Assembly (NCBI GenBank): GCA_900546285.1
Contig: URCJ01000035.1
Location: forward strand, 1-20,552
From: an uncultured Solobacterium sp.
GTDB lineage: Bacteria > Bacillota_I > Bacilli_A > Erysipelotrichales > Erysipelotrichaceae
DNA length: 20,552 nt
Direction of reading: 5' to 3'
Below are positions 6,141-14,727 of the stretch, piece after piece. A model generated the notes under the pieces. The model was given only the letters and a program-made list of their open reading frames with translations, did no database searches and had not been told where the DNA came from. Position numbers and translations under genes: made by a program. Positions within the stretch are counted from its first letter, which is position 1, and each line of letters opens with the position of its first letter.

Positions 6141-6668
6141 TTAAATATTATTCTTTTTATTGTTTGATGTAGCACGATATGCATTATTCTCTACATATGC
6201 CATCATACGATTATACAGCACTACATAGAAAAGCAAGGCAAGGATACTACCTATTGCACCTAAAAGTGCATAAGAGTTGTTCAGTGCCACCCACAACATA
6301 ATACCAATCCATACAACAATGCATAGGGCGATAGTTGCGATATGTTCACGTAACCACTTTTTCTTGAAGAATGCTATTTTTTCTTTCAGAGTAAAGGTGC
6401 TGCTGTTTAGTGCCATAACAAGATTGTTGTCAGCAGCTTTCTTGAAGTCTTCTTCTAAAAAACGTTCTCCACTTATAAGTTCATTAATGCTTACATCAAA
6501 CTCCTTTGAAAGCAGTGATAGCATTTCAATATCTGGCATATAATTACCGTTTTCCCAACGAGAAATGGTTTTGTTTGTTACACCAAGCTTTTCTCCAAGT
6601 TGCTCTTGCGTCAATTCTTTTTCTTTCCGTAGAGTAGCGATAAACTTTCCTGTCTTTATTTGATCCAT
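6141..6668 (-). CDS. XRE-family regulator with C-terminal membrane segments
   Basis: The real start is the ATG at 6668 on the minus strand (MDQIKTGKFIATLRKEK), with GAGG at 6677-6680 eight bases upstream; the frame is open further but lacks a supported start. This gives 175 aa. Residues about 6-62 form a Cro/CI-type helix-turn-helix (LTQEQLGEKLGVTNKTISRW, then ENGNYMPDIEML). Two hydrophobic segments (about 108-128 and 134-154) should anchor the protein in the membrane with the DNA-binding part in the cytoplasm. This layout is common in Bacillota, but the signal it senses is usually unknown. TATACT at 6688-6693 (minus strand) could be its -10. It lies downstream of adhE but is separated by a terminator, so it is probably a separate unit. 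Confidence 0.88.
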   Translation of the reverse strand: MDQIKTGKFIATLRKEKELTQEQLGEKLGVTNKTISRWENGNYMPDIEMLSLLSKEFDVSINELISGERFLEEDFKKAADNNLVMALNSSTFTLKEKIAFFKKKWLREHIATIALCIVVWIGIMLWVALNNSYALLGAIGSILALLFYVVLYNRMMAYVENNAYRATSNNKKNNI

Positions 6669-6748
6669 TTTTATAACCTCTAAAGAAAGTATAACGCGTT
6701 TTCCAAATAAGAATCTTCCCCACAAACAGCGAAAAGTGTTTTTTGTAC

Positions 6749-6781
6749 AAAAAAAGACTGCTCATAATGTAATGAACAGCC
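6749..6781 (-). terminator. Rho-independent terminator after adhE
   Basis: On the minus strand, GGCTGTTCAT and ATGAGCAGTC (6772-6781 with 6756-6765) pair as a 10-bp stem with two G-U pairs and a 6-nt loop, followed by seven T (6749-6755). Confidence 0.85.
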
Positions 6782-6791
6782 TTTAGATTAA

Positions 6792-9464
6792 CTATTTCTT
6801 AGAAGCTTTAGGAGCTTTCTTAGCTTCAGCTTCAGCCCTCTTTAGATCATCTTGAGTCTTATAAGAACCCTTGTATGATTCAGCTAAGATAGTTTGGATA
6901 TCCTTAATCATAGGAACTCTTGGGTTAGCTGGAGAACATTGGTCTTCATATGCTAAGTAAGAGATCTTTTCCATGTTTTCGTTCCATACTTCTTCACCAC
7001 AATCAGTTTGAGCCTTGAATGACATATCGATACCAAGTTCAACTGCTAACTTGTAACATGCATCAGCATAAGCGATAACACCTTCTTCAACAGTATCAAA
7101 CTTTAAGCCGATTGCTCTTGCAAGTTCTGCATACTTTTCATCAGCCTTGTAGTAGTTGTACTTAGGCCATACACCAGGCTTAGTAGGACGAGTACCATTG
7201 TATCTGATTACATATGGAAGTAGGATTGCGTTAGCTCTTCCGTGAGGTACATGGTATTCACCACCAATCTTATGAGCGATAGAGTGGTTTAGACCTAAGA
7301 ATGAGTTAGCGAATGCCATACCTGCAAGACAGCTTGCATTGTGCATCTTTTCTCTAGCTTCTGGATCTTGCTTACCATTTCTATAAGCTCTTGGTAAGTA
7401 TTCGAATACGATCTTGATAGCTTGTAAACATAAACCATCAGTGAAGTCGTTAGCTAATGTACTTACATATGCTTCAGTTGCGTGTGTTAATACGTCCATA
7501 CCTGTATCAGCAGTAACCTTAGCAGGTAGAGACATTGTAAGTGATGGGTCAACAATCGCAACTGTAGGTGTTAAAGAGTAGTCAGTTAATGGATACTTCT
7601 TGTGTTCAACCTTATCAGTGATAACAGCGAATGGTGTTACTTCTGAACCAGTACCTGATGTTGTTGGGATACATACTAACTTAGACTTTCTACCAAGTTC
7701 AGGATACTTGAAGGCACGCTTTCTAATATCCATGAATTTTTGTTTAAGGTCATTGAAGTCTACATCTGGTTGTTCATAGAATAACCACATACCCTTAGCA
7801 GCATCCATACAGCTACCACCACCTAGGGCGATGATTGTGTCTGGTCTGAATGCATCCATTAGAGATAGACCCTTCTTAACTGTTTGGATAGATGGATCTG
7901 GTTCAACGTCACAGAATAATTGAATTTGAACGTTGTTTCTTCTCTTTTCTAATTGTTGAGTAATCTTTTGAAGATAGCCTAAGTCAACCATTGATCTATC
8001 TGTAACGATGAATACTCTATCAACATCACGCATGTCTTTTAGATATTCAATAGAATTTCTTTCAAAGTAAATCTTTGAAGGCACCTTGAACCATTGCATA
8101 TTATTTCTTCTCCTTGCGACTTTCTTGATATTTAATAGATTGATTGAACTTACGTTACCACTTACTGAGTTATGTCCATAAGAACCACAACCTAGAGTAA
8201 GAGATGGAATCATACTATTATAGATGTTACCAATACCACCAAGTGAAGATGGAGAGTTTACACAGATTCTACATGCTTCTAGTCTTTCACCATACTTAAC
8301 AGCTAAGTCATCGTTCATTGTATGAATTACAGCTGTATGACCAAGACCATTGAATTCAACCATAGCTTCAGCCTTGTTGAAACCATCTTCGATTGATTCA
8401 GCCTTTAACATAGCCAATACTGGTGATAACTTTTCACGAGTTAGAGGTTCGTTTGGTCCTACTTCTTTACATTCGCAAATTAAGATTGAAGTGTCTTCTG
8501 GAACTTCAAATCCAGCTCTTTTTGCGATTGATGCAGCAGACTTACCTACTACCCATGGATCTAATTTAGCGTTATTAACTTCTTTTGAGTAGCCCTTAAC
8601 ACCAAATAGAGATAATTCTAATAATTCTTTTTCTTTTGCGCTACAGAAGTGAACACGATAGTTGTTGAACATTGCCTTAGCGTCATCATAAATTTCTTTA
8701 TCAACGATTACAGCTTGTTCAGAAGCACAAATCATACCGTTATCGAATGTCTTTGACATTACTACGTCGTTGATTGCTTGTCTTAAGTTAGCTGTTGTTT
8801 CAATGTATGCTGGAACGTTACCGGCACCAACACCTAATGCTGGTTTACCACAAGAGTAAGCAGCTCTAACCATTGCGTTACCACCTGTTGCTAGGATTGT
8901 AGCTACATCTGGATGGTTCATAAGAGCGCCTGTTGCTTCCATGCTTGGGTGTTCAATCCATTGGATACAGTTTTCTGGAGCACCAGCCTTAACTGCAGCT
9001 TCGTATACTACCTTAGCAGCAGCAACTGAACACTTTTGAGCATTTGGGTGGAAACCAAATACGATAGGGTTTCTTGTCTTTAAACAAATTAATGACTTGA
9101 AGATTGCAGTACTTGTTGGGTTTGTAACTGGTGTAACACCACATACAACACCCACAGGGCTTGCGATATATGACATACCTTCTACTTCATCTTCTTTGAT
9201 TACGCCAACAGTCTTTTGGTGACGCATATTGTTTACGATATATTCACATGCGAATAGGTTCTTAGTAGCCTTGTCTTCAAAGACACCTCTTCCTGTTTCT
9301 TCAATCGCTAATTTTGCTAGATTACCGTGTTGGTCTAATGCAGCAACACTTGCTTTTGCAACGATATAGTCGATTTTTTCTTGATCTAAAGCTTCGAAGT
9401 CAACTAGTGCTTTTTTGGCTTTTTCAACCAATGAATTAATTTCTTGTTGAACGTTGTTTTCCAT
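6792..9464 (-). CDS. adhE: Bifunctional acetaldehyde-CoA / alcohol dehydrogenase
   Basis: Converts acetyl-CoA to acetaldehyde and then ethanol in the cytoplasm, oxidising two NADH, so it closes the redox balance of fermentation. All 890 residues of a full-length AdhE are present. The aldehyde dehydrogenase half (about 1-445) has the catalytic cysteine at 246 (GMICASEQ). The iron-dependent alcohol dehydrogenase half (about 455-870) has GGGSCMDAAKG at 548-558 and the expected metal ligands Asp657, His661, His727 and His741. The ATG at 9464 is preceded by GAGGT at 9471-9475. Codon use is the most biased in the window, which fits high expression. Upstream lie a Rex-type operator (9521-9538) and a cre-like site (9537-9552); downstream is a strong terminator. 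AdhE normally forms spirosome filaments; nothing here argues against that. Confidence 0.98.
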   Translation of the reverse strand: MENNVQQEINSLVEKAKKALVDFEALDQEKIDYIVAKASVAALDQHGNLAKLAIEETGRGVFEDKATKNLFACEYIVNNMRHQKTVGVIKEDEVEGMSYIASPVGVVCGVTPVTNPTSTAIFKSLICLKTRNPIVFGFHPNAQKCSVAAAKVVYEAAVKAGAPENCIQWIEHPSMEATGALMNHPDVATILATGGNAMVRAAYSCGKPALGVGAGNVPAYIETTANLRQAINDVVMSKTFDNGMICASEQAVIVDKEIYDDAKAMFNNYRVHFCSAKEKELLELSLFGVKGYSKEVNNAKLDPWVVGKSAASIAKRAGFEVPEDTSILICECKEVGPNEPLTREKLSPVLAMLKAESIEDGFNKAEAMVEFNGLGHTAVIHTMNDDLAVKYGERLEACRICVNSPSSLGGIGNIYNSMIPSLTLGCGSYGHNSVSGNVSSINLLNIKKVARRRNNMQWFKVPSKIYFERNSIEYLKDMRDVDRVFIVTDRSMVDLGYLQKITQQLEKRRNNVQIQLFCDVEPDPSIQTVKKGLSLMDAFRPDTIIALGGGSCMDAAKGMWLFYEQPDVDFNDLKQKFMDIRKRAFKYPELGRKSKLVCIPTTSGTGSEVTPFAVITDKVEHKKYPLTDYSLTPTVAIVDPSLTMSLPAKVTADTGMDVLTHATEAYVSTLANDFTDGLCLQAIKIVFEYLPRAYRNGKQDPEAREKMHNASCLAGMAFANSFLGLNHSIAHKIGGEYHVPHGRANAILLPYVIRYNGTRPTKPGVWPKYNYYKADEKYAELARAIGLKFDTVEEGVIAYADACYKLAVELGIDMSFKAQTDCGEEVWNENMEKISYLAYEDQCSPANPRVPMIKDIQTILAESYKGSYKTQDDLKRAEAEAKKAPKASKK

Positions 9465-9485
9465 TTTTTTACCTCACTTGAGACA

Positions 9486-9514
9486 ATTTTCACAAAAATG
9501 ACTTTTAATGTCAA
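9486..9514 (-). promoter_or_regulatory. Candidate adhE promoter
   Basis: On the minus strand, a perfect TTGACA (9509-9514) is followed after 17 nt by GAAAAT (9486-9491) with TG one base upstream. The -10 is weak. Transcription would start about 15 bases before the adhE ATG, just leaving room for its ribosome binding site. The Rex-type and cre-like sites lie immediately upstream. Confidence 0.45.
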
Positions 9515-9520
9515 TATTAA

Positions 9521-9538
9521 ATGTTAACTTTTTAACAA
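9521..9538. promoter_or_regulatory. Rex-type redox operator
   Basis: TGTTAA-CTTT-TTAACA (9522-9537) is a perfect 6-4-6 palindrome, and with its flanks it matches the clostridial Rex consensus TTGTTAANNNNTTAACAA at all but the first base. Rex represses fermentation genes such as adhE when NADH is low. The site sits 57 bp before adhE. Confidence 0.75.
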
Positions 9539-9552
9539 GTAAGCGTTTACAT
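9537..9552. promoter_or_regulatory. CcpA-type cre site
   Basis: Read on the minus strand this is ATGTAAACGCTTACTT, matching the cre consensus WTGNAANCGNWWNCAW at all but one defined position. It overlaps the Rex-type site by two bases, so carbon-source and redox control probably meet here. Confidence 0.6.
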
Positions 9553-9571
9553 TTTTTTGAGGCTATATAAA

Positions 9572-9580
9572 TGATAGAAT
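9572..9580 (+). promoter_or_regulatory. Extended -10 element abutting the yitT start
   Basis: TGATAGAAT (TGn plus TAGAAT) ends six bases before the GTG start of yitT. Transcription would begin at or next to the start codon, giving a leaderless message. Confidence 0.45.
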
Positions 9581-9586
9581 AACGAG

Positions 9587-10441
9587 GTGAAAAACACTTT
9601 AAAAGATTATTTTTCGATTATTATTTGGTCAGCTATATTTGCGCTAAGTTGTAACCTTTTTATTGTTCCCTTTAACTTGTATGGAGGGGGCATAATTGGT
9701 CTAGCACAGGTTATTCGTACCTTGTTTGTTAATATGACGGGTATTGAATCAAATATTGATTTAACTGGTATTACTAACTTACTCATTAATATTCCTTTAT
9801 TGTTGATAGCTTTAAAAAGATTAAATAAGGAATTTGTCTATAAGACTATCGTATCGGTAATTGTTCAAACATTGGCTTTTTCGGTGATGTTTGAAAGCTC
9901 TCCAATTAGCGATAAATTAGTAAGTATTATTGTAGGTGGTACTATTTGTGGTTTTGCGGTAGCTAGAATACTTGTATGTAAGGCCAGTGGTGGTGGAAAC
10001 GATATCATCGGTATGTTGTTGACACTAAAGAATCCGATGATTAGTGTTGGAAAGTATTGTTTATATTTTAATTGTGCTTTGTATACCTTGTGTGCATGTT
10101 TATTTAATTTTGAGGTTGCGGTATACTCTATTATCCAAGCCTTTGTTTATTCTTTGATGGTAGATAAGGGACATCTTGAGAATATTGATGTAGCTTTAAT
10201 GATCTTTACCAAGAATGAGAACGTTAAGAAGATGATTATGGAAGATAATAGAAGAGGTGTTACAACTTGGACTGGTAAGGGTGCTTATACTAATAAGGAA
10301 ACAGAAGTGTTAGTTTCGGTTGTTTCTAAGTATGAAGTTCCTTTATTAAAGAAGAAGATAAGAAAGATTGATAAGGATGCGTTTATAATTGTTTCAAATG
10401 TCGAAGATGTATCCGGTGGATATGAGAAAAGGCTTGTATAA
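9587..10441 (+). CDS. yitT: YitT-family membrane protein
   Basis: A 284-aa member of the YitT/DUF2179 family, integral membrane proteins of unproven function sometimes described as transporters. About five hydrophobic segments lie in residues 9-195, including FIVPFNLYGGGIIGLAQV, typical of the family. A soluble C-terminal DUF2179 domain follows (about 205-275: GVTTWTGKGAYTNKETEVL...). The GTG at 9587 is the only usable start, because a TAG lies four codons upstream in frame and no other early start exists. No Shine-Dalgarno precedes it, so it may be leaderless. The upstream region is shared with divergent adhE. The next gene, rsmG, begins ten bases after the stop codon, so yitT may lead the rsmG-noc-parAB operon. 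Confidence 0.9.
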   Translation: MKNTLKDYFSIIIWSAIFALSCNLFIVPFNLYGGGIIGLAQVIRTLFVNMTGIESNIDLTGITNLLINIPLLLIALKRLNKEFVYKTIVSVIVQTLAFSVMFESSPISDKLVSIIVGGTICGFAVARILVCKASGGGNDIIGMLLTLKNPMISVGKYCLYFNCALYTLCACLFNFEVAVYSIIQAFVYSLMVDKGHLENIDVALMIFTKNENVKKMIMEDNRRGVTTWTGKGAYTNKETEVLVSVVSKYEVPLLKKKIRKIDKDAFIIVSNVEDVSGGYEKRLV

Positions 10442-10451
10442 TAGGTGTAGT

Positions 10452-11150
10452 ATGACAAAGGATGAATTTTTAAAGATATTGGCTGAAAAAGGATTAGAAC
10501 TAAGTGATAGGCAGATGGAACAGTTTTGTACTTATGCTGCTTTTTTAAAAGAATATAATGAGAAAATAAATTTAACGGCCATTTGTGAGTTTGAGGAAGT
10601 TTTAGATAAGCACTTCTATGATTCTTTATTATTAAGTTTTGATGTAAAGATGGAAGGTACTTTGGTGGATGTTGGTACTGGTGCTGGTTTTCCAGGTGTG
10701 GTATTAAAGATTGCTTATCCAGATTTGAGAGTTATTTTGATTGAACCTTTGATGAAAAGATGTGTATTCTTAAATGAATTAATAAATAAATTAGGACTTG
10801 AGGGTATTGAGGTAATTAATACCAGAGGTGAGGATTATTCTTTAATACATCGAGAAGAATATGATTATGTAACAGCTAGGGCGGTGACTAATTTGAATGC
10901 ACTGATTGAGGTGTGTGGCGCTATGGTTAAGAAGAATGGTTATTTTATTGCCCTAAGGGGTTCAAGTGGCCAAAGTGAGATTGATGGTGCTAATAATGCG
11001 ATTAAGCAGATGAATTTTGAGTGTGAGCGTATTATTGAACATACCTTAAATGATGGTTCTTTAAGAGTGATTGGTTATTTAAAGAAGGTGGGAGCTACAC
11101 CTAAAAAATTGCCTAGAAAATATAGTATAATTAAGCAGAGACCTTTATGA
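10452..11150 (+). CDS. rsmG: 16S rRNA (guanine-N7) methyltransferase RsmG
   Basis: Methylates N7 of G527 (E. coli numbering) in 16S rRNA using S-adenosylmethionine. The frame is open from 10389, but the ATG at 10452 (MTKDEFLKIL) has AGGTG just before it and matches the family's length, giving 232 aa. The SAM-binding motif DVGTGAGFPG is at 73-82, after the family-typical YNEKINLTAI (35-44) and KHFYDSL (53-59). RsmG genes commonly sit beside noc or parAB near the replication origin, as here. Its TGA overlaps the noc ATG (ATGA), so the two are translationally coupled. Confidence 0.96.
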   Translation: MTKDEFLKILAEKGLELSDRQMEQFCTYAAFLKEYNEKINLTAICEFEEVLDKHFYDSLLLSFDVKMEGTLVDVGTGAGFPGVVLKIAYPDLRVILIEPLMKRCVFLNELINKLGLEGIEVINTRGEDYSLIHREEYDYVTARAVTNLNALIEVCGAMVKKNGYFIALRGSSGQSEIDGANNAIKQMNFECERIIEHTLNDGSLRVIGYLKKVGATPKKLPRKYSIIKQRPL

Positions 11151-11899
11151 GTGAAGTAGTAGAAATTGATATTAGTAAGATAGTTCCAAATAGAAGCCAG
11201 CCTAGACTTGCTTTTTATGATGATACAGTTAAATCATTGGCCTTAAGTATTAAGGAAAATGGTTTATTGCAACCTATTAGTGTTAGAGAAATGGATAATG
11301 GCCAGTATGAATTAATTGCGGGTGAGCGTAGATTTAGAGCTTGTCAATATAATGGTGATACAAAGATTAGGGCTATTATTTATGATATGTCTGATGAGAA
11401 GAGCGCTACTTTGTCTTTGATTGAGAATATTCAAAGAGAGAGTTTGAACGCAGTTGAACAAGCTATGGCGATGGCGCGTATTATGAAGGATGAGGATATC
11501 ACTCAAAATGAATTAGCTGAGCGTCTTGGCTATAAACAATCAACTGTTGCCAATAAGTTACGCTTATTGAAGTTGCCTGATTATGTTAAGGAAGCAGTTA
11601 GTCATGGTCAGATTTCTGAGCGTCATGCTAGGGCTTTGTTGAAAGTTCCAAATGAGCGTCTTGAGGAAGTTTTTAATACGATTGTTACAAGAGATTATAA
11701 TGTAGCTAAAACTGAAGAGTATATTAAGGAATTACTTGAAACAAATAAGCATTCGCTTGGTATTTCTGGTAATGTTCAAATCGGTATTAATACTGTTAAT
11801 AAGGCTTATGAGATGGTTAAGAAATCAGGTATTGATGCTGATTATCAGATGACTGAATATGGCGATAATGTTAAGATAGTCATCAGGTTTAAAAAGTAG
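11147..11899 (+). CDS. noc: Noc-like ParB-family nucleoid occlusion protein
   Basis: A 250-aa ParB-family protein placed between rsmG and parA, the classic position of noc. Noc binds many chromosomal sites and stops division septa forming over the nucleoid. The N-terminal ParB/CTPase domain (about 3-100) has the NRSQPR stretch (16-21) and the CTP-binding GERRFRA motif. The central helix-turn-helix (about 110-160: ITQNELAERLGYKQSTVANKLRLL) reads the DNA site, and a short C-terminal dimerisation domain ends the protein. Unlike Bacillus subtilis Noc, it starts directly at the ParB domain: the membrane-binding amphipathic helix is missing, and a TAA at 11132-11134 in frame rules out a longer version. 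It could be a second ParB rather than a true Noc, but the gene order favours Noc. Confidence 0.85.
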   Translation: MSEVVEIDISKIVPNRSQPRLAFYDDTVKSLALSIKENGLLQPISVREMDNGQYELIAGERRFRACQYNGDTKIRAIIYDMSDEKSATLSLIENIQRESLNAVEQAMAMARIMKDEDITQNELAERLGYKQSTVANKLRLLKLPDYVKEAVSHGQISERHARALLKVPNERLEEVFNTIVTRDYNVAKTEEYIKELLETNKHSLGISGNVQIGINTVNKAYEMVKKSGIDADYQMTEYGDNVKIVIRFKK

Positions 11900-11907
11900 G
11901 GGGATGT

Positions 11908-12681
11908 ATGGCGAAAATAATTGCGATTGCGAATCAAAAAGGTGGCGTTGGTAAGACGACTACTTCTATAAATTTAGCGGCAGGACTTGCTTATTTGTCT
12001 AAGAAAGTTTTAATGATTGACTTTGATCCACAGGGTAATGCTACTCAAGGTGTGGGCCATGATGTGGCGATTGAGGATTTAACGGTTTATGACGCTTTAC
12101 TTGGTGGTAGTGATGTTAAGGATTGTATTAAGTCTTTAAAGAAACCGCCTCTTGATATCTTGCCTGCTAATATTTCTTTGGCTGGTGCTGATTTAGAGAT
12201 TGCGAAGATTGAGGAAAATCGTGAACAAATCTTAAAGAATACACTAGAGGGTGTTAAGGATATTTATGACTATATCATCATCGATTGTCCGCCTTCTTTG
12301 GGTTTACTTAATACTAATGCACTTACTGCTGCTGATTCGGTTATTATTCCAGTACAGTGTGAATATTATGCTTTGGAGGGTGTTACCCAGCTTCTACAAA
12401 CTATTAGACTTGTACAAAAGCTATTTAATCCTAGTTTAAAGATTGAGGGTGTGTTACTAACAATGTATGATGCACGTACTAATTTGAGTAGTGAAGTAAG
12501 TAGTGAGGTAAGAAAGCATTTTAAGGAAAAGGCTTATCGTACATATATTCCAAGAAATATTAAATTATCAGAGGCTCCAAGTATGGGCAAGTCAATTTAT
12601 GATTATGATATGGCTTGTGAGGGCGCTAGAGCTTATGTTGCGTTGACTAAAGAAGTTATTGATAGTAATGAGGTAAGATGA
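11908..12681 (+). CDS. parA: Chromosome-partitioning ATPase ParA (Soj)
   Basis: A 257-aa ParA ATPase that binds DNA as an ATP dimer and works with ParB to move replicated origins; in relatives it also tunes DnaA. It has the deviant Walker A motif KGGVGKTT at 11-18, switch I around DFDPQGNAT (38-46), and the Walker B-type IIDCPPSLG. No N-terminal helix-turn-helix extension is present, which marks the chromosomal (Soj) type rather than the larger plasmid type. A purine-rich GTAGGGGG precedes the ATG. It lies 8 bp after noc, and parB starts one base after its stop. Confidence 0.96.
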   Translation: MAKIIAIANQKGGVGKTTTSINLAAGLAYLSKKVLMIDFDPQGNATQGVGHDVAIEDLTVYDALLGGSDVKDCIKSLKKPPLDILPANISLAGADLEIAKIEENREQILKNTLEGVKDIYDYIIIDCPPSLGLLNTNALTAADSVIIPVQCEYYALEGVTQLLQTIRLVQKLFNPSLKIEGVLLTMYDARTNLSSEVSSEVRKHFKEKAYRTYIPRNIKLSEAPSMGKSIYDYDMACEGARAYVALTKEVIDSNEVR

Positions 12682-12682
12682 A

Positions 12683-13546
12683 ATGGCTAAGAAATTAGGT
12701 AAGGGTTTAGGAGAAATATTTGGTGATAATATCGATTCTGTTTTAGATGAGATTTCCAAGGGTACAAGTGATGTTAAGGGTGATAAGCTTTTAATCAATG
12801 TTAGTGAGATTAGACCCAATCCTTATCAGCCTCGTAAGCTTTTTGATGAGGAAGCTTTAAAGGATTTAAGCGCTTCTATTAAGGAAAAGGGTGTCTTTAC
12901 TCCCATTCTAGTTCGTAAGTCATTAAAGGGGTATGAGTTAATTGCCGGTGAGCGTCGTTTGAAGGCTTCTAAAATGGCTGGTCTTAAGGAAATTCCAGCT
13001 ATGGTTGTGGATTTTGATGATGCGAATATGATGGAGGTTTCTTTACTTGAGAATGTTCAAAGAGAGAATTTAACTCCAATTGAAGAAGCTGAGGCTTATG
13101 ACAATATCATTAAAAGATTAAATTACACACAGGATGAATTGTCTAAGAAGGTTGGTAAGTCTCGTGCTTATATTACAAATAGTTTAAGAATTTTGAAGTT
13201 ACCAACAAGGGTGAGAGCTTATGTTAATGATGGTAAGTTGTCTTTAGGTCATGCGAAAGCTTTATTAGCTTTTGAGGATGAGGAGAAGATTAATGAGGTT
13301 GCCGATAGAGTCATTAAAGAGGATCTTACTGTAAGAGATGTTGAAAAGTTGGCTAAAGATAAACCAACTGTTAAGAAAAAGAAGGAAGTAGTGGTTGATC
13401 CTTATATGGAGAGTGTTCGTAAGAATCTTGAGAATAAGTTTCAAACAGGTGTTGAGTTAGATGGTAAGAAAATCGTCCTTCATTATAATGATGTTGATGA
13501 TTTAAATAGAATCTTAGAAATAATGGATTGTTTAGAAAAGGATTAA
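12683..13546 (+). CDS. parB: Chromosome-partitioning protein ParB (Spo0J)
   Basis: A 287-aa ParB CTPase that loads at parS sites and spreads to form the partition complex. The basic N-terminus KKLGKGLGEIF (3-13) is the short motif that stimulates ParA. The ParB domain (about 36-130) carries NPYQPRKLF and the CTP motif GERRLKA, then ENVQRENLTPIEEA. A helix-turn-helix follows (about 150-175: YTQDELSKKVGKSRAYITNSLRIL), and a C-terminal dimerisation domain closes the protein. I saw no parS-like palindrome (core CACGTG) in this gene or elsewhere in the window, so parS is probably elsewhere on the chromosome. The first of two ParA-side partners: noc, two genes upstream, is its paralogue. Confidence 0.96.
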   Translation: MAKKLGKGLGEIFGDNIDSVLDEISKGTSDVKGDKLLINVSEIRPNPYQPRKLFDEEALKDLSASIKEKGVFTPILVRKSLKGYELIAGERRLKASKMAGLKEIPAMVVDFDDANMMEVSLLENVQRENLTPIEEAEAYDNIIKRLNYTQDELSKKVGKSRAYITNSLRILKLPTRVRAYVNDGKLSLGHAKALLAFEDEEKINEVADRVIKEDLTVRDVEKLAKDKPTVKKKKEVVVDPYMESVRKNLENKFQTGVELDGKKIVLHYNDVDDLNRILEIMDCLEKD

Positions 13547-13551
13547 GGATT

Positions 13552-14727
13552 ATGAGCGAGAAACAAGAAGACAAGATCGTATTAACTTTGAATAATGAAG
13601 TTAATGAAGAAGAAGTTGAAGAGACTAAGGTTGAAGAAAGGGGCCATGAACCTGTTAGTGAAGAAGAGGTTTTGGCGGCTAGAGTTAATGATGAGGGTTT
13701 AAGTGAAGAGGAGAAGAAGCAGGTGGCTGATTTCTCTAAGCAAATCGATATTACTCAAGCTAATGCAGTATTACAATATGGTGCAAGTGCTCAAACTAAG
13801 GTGGCAGATTTCTCTGAACAAACTTTAAAGAATGTACGTACTAAGGATTTGGATTCTATTGGTGATACTTTAGAAGATTTGGTTAAGGAACTTAAGGGTT
13901 TTAATGCCAATGAAAAGGATGATAGTTTCTTTGGCAAGTTGTTCAAAAAGCCTGCTGATGCACTTACTAATATGAAGATTAAGTATGATAGTGCTTCAGC
14001 AAATGTTGATAAGATTGTTAAGATTTTAGAGGATCATCAGGTTACTTTATTAAAGGACATTTCTTTATTAGATCAACTTTATGAAAAGAACTTAACTAAT
14101 CAAAAAGAATTGACTATGTATATTTTGGCTGGTTATCAAAGACTTGATGATATTAAGAAGCATGAATTAAAAGACGCTATTGAGAAGGCTCAAAAGACAG
14201 GTGATCCTGAGGATGCTCAAAAGGCTAATGATTTGTCTAATGCGGTTAATCGTTTTGAGAAGAAGCTTCATGATTTAGAGTTAACTAGGGTTGTGGCGAT
14301 TCAAACTGGTCCTCAGATTCGTTTGGTTCAAAATAATGATACTTTGATGGTTGAGAAGATTCAGTCAACTTTGGTTAATACTATTCCTTTGTGGAAGTCT
14401 CAAATGCTTATTGCGTTAGGTATTTCTCATTCTAAGGAGGCTGCTAAGGCTCAAAATGAAGTTACTGAGATGACTAATAGAATGCTTAAGGAGAATGCTG
14501 AGAATCTTAAGATGGCTACTGTTGAGACTGCTAAGGAATCTGAAAGAGGTATCGTGGATATCGAGACTCTTACTGAGACTAATAAGAAACTTATTGAGAC
14601 TCTTGAGGAGGTTCAAAAGATTCAGGTTGAGGGTAGAGAAAGAAGAGCTGCTGCTCAAGTTGAACTTAGAAAGATTGAGACTGAATTGTCTAATAAGTTA
14701 AGTGATGTAAAGGATCTAATGAACTAA
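13552..14727 (+). CDS. telA: TelA-family (toxic anion resistance) protein
   Basis: A 391-aa TelA/YaaN family protein starting at the ATG at 13552 (MSEKQEDKIVL), with purine-rich sequence GAAAAGGATTAAGGA upstream, partly overlapping the parB end. The family was named from tellurite resistance, but most chromosomal members have no proven function; they are soluble and mostly helical. The first ~60 residues are acidic and low in complexity, the rest is long helices and coiled coil. Family stretches I recognise include TLLKDISLLDQLYEKN, LTMYILAGYQRL, IRLVQNND (residues 262-269) and QSTLVNTIPLWKSQM. It is placed directly after parB and overlaps yfcE, so it is co-expressed with partition genes. That context, rather than tellurite, is the best hint to its role. 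Confidence 0.9.
   Translation: MSEKQEDKIVLTLNNEVNEEEVEETKVEERGHEPVSEEEVLAARVNDEGLSEEEKKQVADFSKQIDITQANAVLQYGASAQTKVADFSEQTLKNVRTKDLDSIGDTLEDLVKELKGFNANEKDDSFFGKLFKKPADALTNMKIKYDSASANVDKIVKILEDHQVTLLKDISLLDQLYEKNLTNQKELTMYILAGYQRLDDIKKHELKDAIEKAQKTGDPEDAQKANDLSNAVNRFEKKLHDLELTRVVAIQTGPQIRLVQNNDTLMVEKIQSTLVNTIPLWKSQMLIALGISHSKEAAKAQNEVTEMTNRMLKENAENLKMATVETAKESERGIVDIETLTETNKKLIETLEEVQKIQVEGRERRAAAQVELRKIETELSNKLSDVKDLMN

Noticed and set aside
11147..13546. parS sites inside noc-parA-parB
   Set aside because: I found no CACGTG-centred palindrome of the TGTTTCACGTGAAACA type in the window.
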